Counted from the stretch's first letter, positions 40,701 through 52,751 are shown. The stretch is DNA of 64,000 nt from Adineta steineri (GCA_905250115.1 CAJNOI010000018.1:248001-312000); one strand, 5' to 3'. Numbers and translations: made by a program. The notes: generated by a model from the sequence alone, not told the origin.

Positions 40701-43700
40701 GTAAATAATAAAATCAAACTTGTTGGTAAGTAAAAATAATATTATAATTAATTAATTTAAATGAATTTTTTTCTTTTAAAAGAAAGTAAACAATTCAAAG
40801 ATGTTAATGGATTTATATTACAAGAAATGCCTGATGCAACACTTCGAGAACATATTGGAAGTGAAATCACATATTCATTTAAACATGAATTACGACATAA
40901 ATTTGAACGATTATTTAAACAACTTGAAATTAATAAAGAACGTTTAGCTATTGGAAATTATGGTTTATCAGATACAACACTTGAAGAAGTTAGTTTTTAT
41001 TTAGCCAAGAAAAAAATAATTAAAAAGATAAAAATTATTTTTTAGGTATTTTTATGGGTTACAGAATTAGCAGATCAAGGCAAAATGGATGATTCATGTG
41101 ATAATTCATCTGTCCCGAAAATAATTATTGAACAAACACCAATTTCATCAGCTAATAGTGATGATAGTGGTCTTGGTGGAGAATCAAATGCAACATTAGA
41201 TGGTATGTTACAGACTTTATCTAAAATTATTCTCATAAAATCAATGAAGTCTATAAATCTGAATATATCAAAATTTTGACATAACATTCATCATTACTGA
41301 ATTACTAATATATATATATATATATATTGCTTTTATTATATAAAAAAAATGTCCTGAAGGAAAATCGGAAATTCCATTAGTTAAGAAAATATTCCTATTT
41401 TATAAACAACTAAAAATAGATTATCTCATCTTTATCTTATTAAGGTATTTCAACAATTAGTAGTAGTACTGCTCAATTACCAACCATATCAAATATAACT
41501 CTTGCACCTCTAACAAAACCTGTACGAATAACTGGTCGTAAATTATATTTTCATCAATTTCAAACGTTATTATTAAAACGTTTTCATCATACAAAACGAA
41601 ATTGGAAAGTTTTTCTTTCACATATTCTTCTACCATTATTATTTGTGGCTATGTCAATGGGTTTTACATTAGTACGTCCATCACAAGTTTTTCAAAGACC
41701 ATGGTTATTAACACCCGCTATGTATGAACAATCAGCAATGTTTGTAAAGTAAGTTATACATACATGTATATATATATATATTTCTTATAAATAGTGAAAG
41801 AAAATTACATAGAAAGGTGAGAGAAGAGATCGACTAAGAAGAGGAATAAGACATAGAAAAAGAAAACCACGGAATGAATTTGTCTATTGATTGAAATATA
41901 AAGGGAGTAATTAACAACAACACTGAATTGCACAATAAAAAATAATTTTTTTTTGTTTGTTTGTTTGTTTTTGATTATTAACTTCGTGTTTCATATAAAC
42001 CACTTTTACCGATATATCGTACCCATTTAATTGTTTCCGAATCCGAATAATTAAGTTTATGTTCGAAGACTTTGAGATATCGAACTTTAAAACCTGATGG
42101 TGCAAATGGTACTTCAAAACTCATTGATATAGGTGGACGATTCCATTTTTTCTTATCATTTGGTGTTAATTCAATTTCTGCACTTAATTGTGATTCTTTC
42201 ATTCCACCCATTCGTTTCATTTTCCATACAATAGCATTATCTGATGATTTATGTTTTGCTTTACCTTTCATACATAATAATTGTACATCACATGTATTTG
42301 GTGGAATTGGTATACGTATTTCAATTTTTTGTCCAATAAGTGTTGGTTTAAAATTTGATTTAACAACAACTTTAACTTCCATTTTTGTTCGACCTATTTC
42401 TCTTACTAATGGTATAACACGAAATGGTAAACTAATATCTTTTGTTGTACGATAACGCATTAATTCAAATTCTCCATCAGGTGGAATAAATGAAATTGAA
42501 TGTTCAGATTCAAATTTTGATAATTTAACACATTGATGAAATTGACAATCATCAATTGCAATAGCTGTTTTTGTTGTTGCCGCCGTCGTTGTTGTTGTTG
42601 GATTTGTTGAATTATTTGCTGTTGAATTATTCGTTGGATTTGTTGAATCACCTGGATTTTTTGTACGATTTTCAACTGTTATTTTATCATTTATACCAAA
42701 TTTACATTCAGGCATACCCGATAAATAACTTTTCATTGCGACACGACCGGCAACATGTGTACTTAAAACTTGACCTTGTTGAGACATTAATAAATTAACT
42801 GATTCAATAACATCAAGAAATAATTCATTTCGACGATATTTAATACCTTCACGTCGCCAACCAATTTGTCCAGTTACAGCTGATGTAACATTAGTTTGTT
42901 CCTCACGTGTAACTGGACGAACACCTTGTTGTGTTATAAAAGATTTTAATACACCTGCATCACTATTTTGTGGATAACCAAAATCAAGTATTTCATCCAA
43001 TAATTCATAGATTAAAACAAAATTATTTTTAACATTTTCTTCGCTTATTTTACCAAAATATGATTGCATTATATCGATCATTTTATTTAAAAATTCAAAT
43101 ACCATTGCAGCATTAATATTTTGTTTTGCTACAGCACATAACCATATATTTGAACGTTTTGTATAAAAAAAACTTGTTCGAGCTATATTAACAACTGGAA
43201 AACGTGATTGTTGTCGTGCATGAATAACATTAACACGAAATGCATCAACTGCATTCCGACCAATATCATCACGATAGACACGCTACGAATTTCAAATAAA
43301 AAATATAATTTTATATTTGAAAAAAAAACAAAACAAAATTCAATTTATTTACCGAAATAAGAACTTCTCCTTTGTGATTATAGATAAAAACACCTCCGAT
43401 CATCGTTTATCTACTTGAATGATAAGATGATGATGAGATTGAATGAGCAAAGTAAAGAAAAGACAACAAAATATTGCATTACTTCTTCTTCGTTCCATAA
43501 AATACCAATCGCGAGTCATCTATGCATCTCGTTAACAGAATTTATTTTTTCTTTTATTCTTTTCTCTCTTTCTATATATATACTATAATCATGTTCGAGT
43601 ATAGAATTGATTATGAATAATAGCTAGTAGAATTTTTTATGAAAACTAAATCATTTTGAATAAAAAAATTTTTTTTCTTGCAATAATGATTCGATGATAA

Positions 43701-46700
43701 AATTCAAGTTGTCTGACGCCTATTGCCCTGCTGACTATGAGTAACGTTTGCTACATTAGACAAATATTTGCGGTTGGATTTTTCATCCGTTCTTTAACTA
43801 AACGTTGCTTGTGTCCACATAAAAGAAAAACGCACTGCGACTCACTTAGTTACCGTGTGAGTGAGTCATTTCTTCGAAATTTTCCTTTTTGCATCTTTGT
43901 TTTGCAATCTTCCTTTTCTACATTACCGGTATACCGTATTTTTGTAAAACAAGTAAAAATAAAAATATTATTATGTCATCGGATCAGTTAGAACAATATA
44001 AAAAATTGCTTTCGCAAGAACCACTAATTGGTGATACGTGGGTGATTATTGATGCTAAATGGTTTGAACATTGGAAACGTTTTGTTGGTATTGAAAAATC
44101 AGATGAACAGGATGTAACTGATCCGGGTCCAATGGACTTTACAAAGTTAATCGATCCATCAGAAACAGATGCGAAAGAACATATTCAACTTCGTTCAGAT
44201 GCTGTCGAAGGAAATGATTACAGTTTTATTCCTGAAAAACTTTATAAGAAACTATTAGATACACATAAAAAAATTGGTCCTGCTATAACTCGAAAAGCAA
44301 TTCATCAAGGTTATAGCGTCGTTGTTGAAACATTTTTAGTACCATTACGTCTTCGTGAATCAAGATCTCCTTCTGCAAAAACAAAACAAATCTATCGTAG
44401 CCGTCAAGCAAGATTACTAGATTTGAAAACTGACTTTATTAGAGAATTTCGCACTCCATTAAATTCAAATTACTATTTATATTCATCTAAGGATGAAAAA
44501 GGTTTAAATTGGGAAATCATTGATGAAGCAAATGGCGCAGTTATTGAAGATTGTGATATAATAAAAAATGCATATATCACTTATGAATCGAGATCATTAG
44601 CAACACGAAGTGCTTGTTTATCCAAAACATCTTATATTCCTGGACTTTGTGGTTTATCAAATTTAGGTAACACATGTTTTATGAATTCAGCTTTACAATG
44701 TTTATCAAATATTCCAGCATTAACAGAATATTTTCTTAGTCAAGAATATAAACAACATATTAATAAAGATAATCCCTTAGGTATGAAAGGTGATGTTGCT
44801 CAAGCATATGGTGAACTTGTCTATGAAATGTGGTCAGGAAAAACAAATTTTTGTGCACCAAAATCTTTAAAACACAGTGTTGCACGTTATGCACCACAAT
44901 TTAGTGGTTATGCACAACAAGATTCACAAGAATTTATGTCATTTTTACTTGATGGTTTACATGAAGATTTAAATCTTATTAAACAAAAACCATATGTACA
45001 AAAACAAGATGATGATGGAACTCTTGATGATACAACATTAGCTAATCATGAATGGGAATCTTATCGAAAACGAAATCAATCAAAAATTCATGATATATTT
45101 CATGGACAAATTAAATCAGTTGTACAATGTCTTACATGTAAAACAAAAGGACGTACATTTGATCCAATTTGTTTTCTAAGTTTACCATTACCACATAAGA
45201 AAAAAATACGAACATTTAAAATAGATTATGTTCGATTAAATGGAATAATTAAAACTTACTATGTCAAATCGGATGAACATGGTAAAATGAATAATTTAAT
45301 TCAAGTATTTTGTGATCGTTTTCAACCACAAGATAAATCAAATCATGAAGAAGAAGAACCTATGGATACTGATCAGAAGGGACCTAAACTTGATGAGGAA
45401 GAGAAAGAAATCGAAGAAGATTTTACAAAAGCAGAAGATTATGATGGACATCAACCAAGAAAAGATTATATCTTACCTGCTGAAGTTTATAATCATCGAA
45501 TTCATCTACAATATGCAGACAATGCAAATTTAACAAGTATCATGGAACGTGATCAAATTGTTTTCTATGAAACAGCTGATTCATTGAAAAATGGTACTCA
45601 TGGAAATATCCTAATGCCATGTGTTTTTCGAGAAAGTAACTCTCGTCAAAATTTTGGTATACCAATTTATTTGACTGTACCAAGACAAAAATGTACTGGA
45701 AAAGATATTCAAGAATCTTTACAAGTAATAAAAAGTTAATTTTTATTCTTAATTTTTATATTATTTATTATATAGAAAAGAATTAATGATTTTCTTCCAA
45801 TATCTTCAAGTGATTCATCAGATAAACAACCATCGTATACTGGTTCTTGTGTTCTTAATACAAATTATCATAATCAACAAACAAAATTATTATCATCGAT
45901 CGCTGATGAAATCATTGATTTCAGTCGTACAACTGCATCAGTTGTTGTTGATGTTTCACAATCAGTTGCTGATGAATATAAAAAACAAGAAAAAGAAAAA
46001 CTTGATAAGGAAGAAAAACGTGCCGAAGAAGAGAAACGTAAGATACAAGAAAAACGTAATCAAGAAGGAAAACGTTCGTCAACAAGTTTATTGGATTGTT
46101 TCGGATATTTTACATCAAAAGAAACATTATCAGATGATGATCTATGGTATTGTCCCGATTGTAAACAATTAAAAAAAGCTACAAAAAAAATCGATCTTTG
46201 GCTTTTACCTAAAATATTAATTGTACAATTAAAACGATTTAATTATACACGTTATTTTCGTGATAAAATTGATTTATTAATCGACTGTCCATTACGTGAT
46301 TTAGATTTATCACCGTTTGTTTTAAATCCAGATGAAAAACTAAAAGCGAAATATGATTTAATTGGTGTGAGTAATCATATGGGAAATTTAGGTGGCGGAC
46401 ATTATACAGCACATGCAAAAAATCATAACGATCAAAAATGGCATACATTTGATGATTCATATGTTTCAGACGTAAATGAAAACGATGTTATAAGTAAAGC
46501 AGCTTATGTACTTGTCTATCAACAAAGAAAATAATAAACAATGGTGAAGAAATGAAAACGTGAACAAATACAATATTAATTAATAAAAAAATCGTTCATT
46601 TTGTTTTTTTCGTTCTATAAGTTTCGCATTATTTCTCTTTTTTTTAACACATCGTTTTAATTCGGTTACGCGCTACACAAAAGAAATTTTTCGTATATTT

Positions 46701-49700
46701 TTTTTTTCATGTTCCGGTTTTGAAATTTATATTTATTCTTGAACAAAAAATATGGATATTTATTTTTAAAAACTCTATTTTATTATTATAGGTTATTCAA
46801 TAGTAATGATCCAATAGCACGACATCTTGATGATCGTTTGAGAAATAGTTCATTTCCGAATATTGGTACAACATGTATGATCGATGCACCTCCAGCATCA
46901 ACTACAGATCCATATAAATGCGGTGAAGATGATAAAAATTTCTATGAACCACCGGATTCAACTGAGTATAATCAGGGTGCACGTTGTTCGGAATGTTTTA
47001 CAAAAGCATTACAAGTAATATTATTATCTTTTTATTAATTTCCACTATCTATTTCTCCTTAGATTTGTCCAGCGGATTCTTTTGGACGACCACCAACGCG
47101 AAAAACCAAATCCGGCATTGTGGTATGTTTCAACGATTTTAATAATAAAATTTCTATATTATATTTTTAGTTATATGATTTAAATAATTTTCCATTGAAT
47201 GAATATTTACTTAAAAGTCATCATGCATTTACTGATAATCGGTATGCTTTACTATTTCTTATATACATCGTATGACATATAACAAATGATTTTTTTCGTT
47301 GTATAGATATGGTGGGTTAACATTTGGTGAACAAATTGAAGATGATTATCATAATCGAAGTCATGCATTAGTTTGGTTTAATAATAAAGGTATTTTAATA
47401 AAAATTTATAATGAAAAAATTATTTTTTTGGCTTTTTAAGGTTATCATGCATTACCATCATATTTAAATGTAATGAATAATTTAATTCTTCGTTCAAAAA
47501 TTGCTGATCCAAAAACAGCTGCAAAATTTGGTATATCAACTTATAGTCATCCATTTACATTAAATAGTGATTTATTATCTCAACAATCTCTTGAGCAACG
47601 TATATCAGATTTTGGTGTTGCAATAACTATTCTATGTGCATATTCATTTGTACCCGCTGCTGTTATTCTTTATCTTGTACGTGAATATGTAACACAAGAA
47701 AAACGTTTAATATTTATTTGTGGTGTAAAACCTTTAGGTAAATAATTTGATTAAAATTAACAAAAAAAATATTTCGATTATTTATTTTAGTATATTGGTT
47801 ATCAACATTTATTTGGGATTTAGTTTATTATATGATTTTAATAAGTTTAACAATTGCCTTAATTAAAATATTTAATATATCGGCATTCAATTCACGTGTA
47901 ATGACAACTCGAGCCATATTTTGTTTATTATTTCTTTATGGATGGTCATCAATACCGTTAGTTTATTGTATTGTCCGTCTTTTTAAAGATACTGGTACAG
48001 CATTTATGGCTTCATTCTGTATTTGGATGTTTTCGGGAATATTAACATGTATAGCAGATTTAATGTTAACATTATATGCATGGGTACCTGGTATTGTACG
48101 TGTTCAAACAATTTTATCACGTATTTTTCTTATATTTCCACCCTATTGTCTTGGTTCCGGACTTGTTCATTTAATGCGTAATGAATTGATGGCTGATTTT
48201 GGTCTTACAGTCGATGCTGATCTTTATGTAAATCCATTTTCAATGACACTTGTCGGTGATCGAATTATCGCAATGATTGTAGTTGGTGTATTGGCATTAA
48301 TAATGACATATGTACTTGATTTAGATATTCGATTACCAAATATTTTCTACAAAGTAATTAAATTAGAAAAAAATTTAAGTATATAAAATAATTCATGTTA
48401 TAGGTTCCACCACCAGAAACAGCTGTTGATAAAGATGTTATGGAAGAACGACATCGAATATTACATTCGAATGAATCAAATCAAGATATATTACAAGCAA
48501 AAAATTTAACCAAATTTTTTCGACGTACAACTGGTCAATCATTATTAGCAGTTGATCATTTATGTTTTGGTATATCGAAAGGTCAATGTTTTGGTTTACT
48601 TGGAATTAATGGAGCAGTAAGTTTATTGATTAGAAATTCTATCAAAATCTATTTTAATTAGGGTAAAACAACAACATTTAAAATGATCACCGGTATGACA
48701 AAATTTATTTAACAAAAACAAATATGTAAATATTTTTATTTTCTTAGGTGATGTTCATCCAACAAGTGGCGATTGTCTTCTATATGAAAAACAAATTCGT
48801 AATCAAGCTCGTGAACATCCAGGTTCAATTGGTTATTGTCCACAATTTGATGCTGTTGATGGTTATTTAACTAGTCGTGAAGCACTTATGTGCTATGCAA
48901 AATTAATTGGTATAACTGATCGTGAACATGTTGTTAATTTAACTTTAAGAAAATTTCATATGGAATCATATGCTAATCGGGTTATTCGAACTTATAGTGG
49001 AGGAATGAGAAGGTAAAATAATAAAAAAAAATATTATTTAAAATAAATTTCGAAATTCTTTTAGAAAATTATCAGTCGCTTTAGCGATGTTAGGACAACC
49101 AGATTTAATTTTATTAGTAAGTTTAATTTGTATTTTAATACATATAGAAAAATTGTATTTGTATTTAGGATGAACCAACAAATGGAATGGGTAAATAGAA
49201 GAATAACATAAAAAAGAATTGTTTATTTTTATTAATTTTTTCTTTTAGATCCTGGAAATCGTCGTATAGTTTGGAATAATATAATTAAAGCTAAAAAACA
49301 AGACAAGGCTATTTTATTAACATCACATTCAATGACTGAATGTGATGTATTATGTTCCCGATTAGCAATTATGGTTAATGGACAATTTAAATGTTTTGGT
49401 ACACCACAACATTTAAAACATCGTTTTGGTACTGGTTATTATTTAAAATTACGTCTTGAAGATGAAACATCGATACAAATCGCATCGGATATAATTCAAC
49501 AATATCTTCCAGATTCACATATGACGGTTTGTATTTGAAATTCTTCAAATAAAATTTAAATGATCTGTATTTAGGAAAGACATGGTACACGATTAGAATA
49601 TAATATCAATAAATCCCATTCATTATCGAAAATATTTGGTTTTATTGAAACAAATAAAACATTAATGAATGTTATCGATTATTCACTTTCTCAAACTACA

Positions 49701-50087
49701 CTTGAACATGTAGGAATATATTTCTATGGAAAGAAAATATTTTTATTTATATTTTATTTCTAGGTTTTTCTACGTTTTGCTAGTAAACAACGAGATAATT
49801 CTATTGCTAATCTTGAAGATGTTATTGTTGATGATACAACATCAATAGCATCATCAACAATTCAATCATCATTTGTACAAACAACTGATAAAGCAAATAA
49901 TACATTTTCACGTCGTTCACCATCATTCGTACAGAATCAAAATGATAATTCATCTCAAACAGCAGCTGATCTACGAGAATTACCTGTTATTAATAGTTGT
50001 ACAGATCTTGTACTTAATGTTGATCGTCCACCATCATCAATATCAAATGTATCATCACAACAAGATGAACATGTCTTTCGAATTTGA
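31707..50087 (+). CDS. ABCA: ABC transporter subfamily A (full-length lipid transporter), about 3211 residues
   Basis: Exports lipids across membranes using ATP. 49 exons summing exactly to 3212 codons: 31707-31769, 31822-31915, 31976-32102, 32155-32620, 32676-32881, 32953-33065, 33122-33246, 33296-33496, 33555-33736, 33792-34014, 34068-34259, 34818-35144, 35204-35608, 35660-35845, 35896-36098, 36152-36285, 36337-36458, 36506-36721, 37116-37269, 37320-37502, 37558-37823, 37877-38141, 38195-38501, 38553-38617, 38665-38723, 38776-38872, 38925-39018, 39237-39375, 39430-39787, 39843-40009, 40058-40284, 40340-40725, 40783-40988, 41046-41202, 41445-41748, 46792-47014, 47063-47122, 47171-47241, 47307-47389, 47441-47737, 47791-48353, 48404-48616, 48662-48692, 48748-49012, 49065-49116, 49169-49190, 49249-49526, 49575-49709, 49764-50087. 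Order: TM1 (about 25-45), huge ectodomain 1 (to about 1585), TM2-6, NBD1 (Walker A GHNGAGK about 1907, [20 protein letters not shown]), R region, TM7, ectodomain 2, TM8-12, NBD2 ([29 protein letters not shown]). [17 protein letters not shown]-like VWFNNKGYHA and SQTTLEHVF match ABCA1-type proteins. Confidence 0.93.
34260..34817 (+). other. Unusually long ABCA intron 11, 558 bp
   Basis: Most introns of this gene are about 50 bp. No frame, inverted-repeat ends or target duplication was recognised in this one. Confidence 0.5.
36826..36997. mobile_element. hAT-like MITE in ABCA intron 18, 172 bp
   Basis: Perfect 8-bp target-site duplication GTATAAGC at 36818-36825 and 36998-37005. The inverted ends are CAGGCCCGTAGCCA and, reverse-complemented from the right, CAAGCCCGTAGCCA (13 of 14). 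It contains a run of 19 G (36841-36859) and is much more GC-rich than its surroundings. There is no coding capacity. An 8-bp duplication with CAGG ends points to hAT. Confidence 0.88.
39053..39157. mobile_element. hAT-like MITE in ABCA intron 27, 105 bp
   Basis: Perfect 8-bp target-site duplication AGTAGAAT at 39045-39052 and 39158-39165. The inverted ends are TGGTGGCGGTGCCA and, from the right, TAGTGGCGGCGCCA (12 of 14). GC-rich ends, no coding capacity. Confidence 0.85.
41310..41328. repeat. (TA)n microsatellite in ABCA intron 34
   Basis: A pure TA run inside an intron of 242 bp. Confidence 0.8.
41978..43403 (-). CDS. AP2M1: AP-2 complex mu subunit, nested in ABCA intron 35
   Basis: Medium chain of the AP-2 clathrin adaptor at the plasma membrane; binds PIP2 and YxxPhi sorting signals in cargo. 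Exons 43403-43353 and 43282-41978 give 451 residues, against 435 in human. The start [17 protein letters not shown] is the family's. The longin domain runs to about 140 ([19 protein letters not shown]). A linker follows with the AAK1-type phosphorylation region ([17 protein letters not shown]). The C-terminal mu homology domain ([45 protein letters not shown]) ends YETRS. An inserted Asn/Thr-rich stretch (about residues 230-255) lengthens a surface loop. It lies complete, on the opposite strand, inside the 5043-bp intron 35 of the ABCA gene and diverges from the USP gene beside it. Confidence 0.96.
43404..43972. promoter_or_regulatory. Bidirectional promoter region between AP2M1 and USP, inside ABCA intron
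   Basis: 569 bp separate the divergent starts of the two nested genes. No gene lies here. Inferred from the arrangement only; no motif was identified with confidence. Confidence 0.4.
43973..46534 (+). CDS. USP15: Ubiquitin-specific protease of the USP4/11/15 group, nested in ABCA intron 35
   Basis: Deubiquitinating cysteine protease. Exons 43973-45724 and 45776-46534 give 836 residues. The N-terminal DUSP domain ([25 protein letters not shown], residues about 18-120) and a ubiquitin-like segment are typical of USP4, USP11 and USP15. The catalytic Cys box [17 protein letters not shown] lies at about residue 226-243. [19 protein letters not shown] follows, then zinc-binding CLTCKTK and CPDCK pairs, an acidic and Lys/Glu-rich insert that splits the catalytic domain, and the His box [11 protein letters not shown] with the Asp-bearing [12 protein letters not shown]. 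All catalytic residues are present. It is in the same orientation as the host ABCA gene, so it needs its own promoter. A decayed copy of its 3' end lies at 50965-51313. Confidence 0.94.
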
Positions 50088-50192
50088 AGACAACAGACGA
50101 AAATACAATTCCTTTTGTTTTTATTTTGTTTTTCGAATTTAATTTAAAATAATGTAAACATTTCAAGAAAAAAAAACAAAAACGTTTATTGG

Positions 50193-50415
50193 TTATCTTG
50201 TTTCACATCGTAATTGGTCACGATCAGTGAAGCTAGTTTGTAATAGTGATGCTGGATCCATTTTTGCATAGATAGCATCTAGAATATCTTGATTGTCACC
50301 ATCCATTGATGGAATTCCATTATGTTCATCTGAGTGTGATTCTAATTAGACAATATAAGAAATAGATAGTTTTCATTTTTCAGAATATCTATATATACAT
50401 ACCGTCTTTATCCAT
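50193..50415 (-). CDS. Possible 53-residue acidic protein, two exons
   Basis: Unrecognised. Exons 50415-50403 (MDKD plus one base) and 50341-50193 join through a 61-bp GTATGT...TTAG intron into 53 codons ending in CETR and a stop. Composition is acidic and balanced (MDGDNQDILDAIYAKMDP), unlike the Ile/Lys noise of nearby frames. It is convergent with the ABCA 3' end, about 105 bp away. A longer gene with more upstream exons cannot be excluded. Confidence 0.42.
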
Positions 50416-50964
50416 ACTTTAATGTTTTTCTTACTATATGCGTCAATTAGAAATACAAGCGTAAACAAATATCAACCTATATATATATACATATATGATG
50501 CTTGATTGCACATTTATGCCTCTGCATAGGAACAGATATTTAATAATCAAACCTCCACGTTTGTTAGATAATTAATCATCCAAAAAAGTATGTATAATAT
50601 GGATAGTTACTCCTACCTTTAGAGTGTAGGTGCGGTTATTAGTGGATCATAATACAGACATACACCCACTCATACCGAACTTCCCACTCAAACAAACAAA
50701 GTGCATTAAAAGACACCTTTGACCTTTTCTTTCAACGATGAGACACATGAAAAAAACAAATTACTGGCCTTTCGATTTTGTTAGTGTTCTATCTATTATG
50801 TCGTATACATTGATATTACTATATAAAAAAAATGTAATACATATTCTTCTATACTTAAACTCAATTATGAACAACAGTCAAAATTATTATCTTGATGAAC
50901 ATGTTGATTTTGATTATACGAATACATTATCTATTGAAAAAAAAAATGAGCAACAACTTTAATA
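50416..50964. other. Intergenic region, no gene seen
   Basis: AT-rich spacer. A frame at 50738-50962 is low in information and ends where the USP remnant begins. Confidence 0.5.
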
Positions 50965-51313
50965 GATTATTTCGAATATTTTACAACAAAAAACAATTAT
51001 CTGATTTATGATATTTTTAAATAATATAAACCACCAACTTTGATCGAAAATATTAATTGTACAATTAAAATGATTTAATTATACACGCTATTATTGTGAT
51101 AAAAATCGATTGTTCATTGCGTGATTTAAATTTATCTTAGTTTATTTTCAATCCTAATGATAAAACAAAATCTAATTATGATTTGATTGATGTGGGTAAT
51201 CATATGGTAGGTGTCGGTGATGAACACCATACCACACATGCATTTAATGATTCACATATAAATGAAAACGATGTTATAAAGTAAAGTAGTTGATATACTT
51301 ATTGATCAAAAGC
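50965..51313 (+). pseudogene. Decayed fragment of a USP4/11/15-type gene (3' end)
   Basis: DNA here is clearly alike, base by base, to 46094-46529 of the intact USP. Matching stretches include GATTATTTCGAATATTTTAC, ATTGTACAATTAAAA, TTTAATTATACACG, GTAATCATATG and AAATGAAAACGATGTTATAA. It has several deletions (zinc pair CPDCK and part of the His region), frame shifts and stops, and it lacks the Cys box and everything upstream. Nonfunctional. Either a partial duplication of the nested gene or the stump of a former neighbouring copy. Confidence 0.85.
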
Positions 51314-51542
51314 GGCAACATATATCATAGTAATTAATAGATGAATACTATAAATCCTCTAGAATTGACTATTATTATATGGATGAATGAATATTTTTAT
51401 TTACAAAATATAGAAAAATTATCTATAACGTACATCAAGTACGAAAATTTTCTTTATTAAAAATTAGTAAATGGAATGAAGAGGACGAAGAAAAAGATCA
51501 ACAATTAAAACATGATTTAATGAATTCTTTTTCGAGATTAGT

Positions 51543-52751
51543 TTAAATATTAAGAAAAGGATGTTGTAATAATTGTTGAGCACTAGGACGATCAATTGGA
51601 TTTATTTGCAAACATTGCTGAAGAATATCACGTAGATGAGAATTGTTTGTTGATGGAATGACTGGACTTTGTGTTAGTCGGGCAATATATGACATTTTAT
51701 CAAAATTATCTTGTATATGTTCGAATGGTCGATAACCAAAGACCATTTCAAAAAGAAGAACACCTAGAAAATAAAAAAAATTTATTTTATTTTTTAATTT
51801 ATATAAAATACGAACCAAGTGCCCATATATCTGATGCACGACCTTGACGAGAATAACGACCATTTTGTATCTGACATACTTCTGGTGGCATATATTCAGG
51901 TGTACCTTTTAATAATTTTTTTTAAGATAAAATTCTTGAAAGAAAATATTTTGCTACCTGCAAATGGTCTTAATATTGATGTTTGCGATGGTGAAATACG
52001 AAAAGAAAGACCTAAATCAATAATACGAAGTTGATCACCGGATGTCATTATAAAATTTTCCGGTTTAATATCTATGAAATAATGATAGAGAATGAAAAAG
52101 TTCAAATCTTTTTTTTGTTACCTGAATGAACAATTCCATTTCGATGTAATATTGCAACAGCTTCAACCATTTGAGACCAATAATATTTCGCTTGTGGTAT
52201 AGACATTTTTTTTTGTTTCGGTGAAACTTGTAATGGTAACATAAAACGAAAATCATGTCCACTTTCCATAACAATTTTACCCGTTTGTGTTTTCGTATCA
52301 TATTCATGATTATAAACACGAATAACATATGGATTACGTGGTTGTAATTTTGTTAAATAACGTATTTCTTTAAAAAACATTTTCGAATTTTCATGTCTAT
52401 CAACTGGATCAATATTTTGAACAACTTTAATTGCTACGGATTTATTTGTTCGAGAATCATAAGCGGCATACACTCGACTATGAAGTCCTTCACCAAGTAA
52501 ACGCATGACTGTATATGGTACACCATTAACATGAATTGTAGTTGCATGTCGTTGATAAGTACTTATATATGGAATAGATGAAGATGTTTGTAAAGGATGA
52601 TGCCAAGAAGGTGAAGCAGGTAAAGCTAAATTTAATATTAATGAAATTCTCTGTTTGAATAAATTTTAAATTATTTTTTTTCTTTACTCGCATCACATGT
52701 TGGTTTGTAACTGGCCGGAAATGGACGAAAAGCAAAAGCAACTTTCATCAT
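51543..52751 (-). CDS. TTK: Short TTK/MPS1-like protein kinase
   Basis: Exons 52751-52688, 52625-52122, 52071-51958, 51905-51816 and 51763-51543 give 330 residues. The kinase domain begins with RLLGEGLHSRVYAAYD and has AIKVVQ (Lys of VAIK), an alpha-C Glu in FFKEIRYLTKLQ, the loop GIVHSDIKPENF, and DLG in place of DFG (IIDLGLSFR). GTPEYMPPE follows, then a C-lobe ending HPFLNI. HSDxKPxNF and YMPPE are like those of TTK/MPS1, the spindle-checkpoint kinase. The protein has only about 50 residues before the domain, so the TPR-bearing kinetochore-targeting region of vertebrate TTK (857 residues) is absent. TTK is the best match, but another member of that branch is possible. The two Met codons at the start make either plausible. 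Confidence 0.78.

Noticed and set aside
42460..42798. Gln-rich and Leu-rich frames opposite or within AP2M1
   Set aside because: Shadows of the Asn/Thr-rich insert of AP2M1.
45786..46172. 128-residue Lys/Gln-rich plus-strand frame
   Set aside because: Shifted reading of USP exon 2, whose true frame carries the zinc and His-box motifs.
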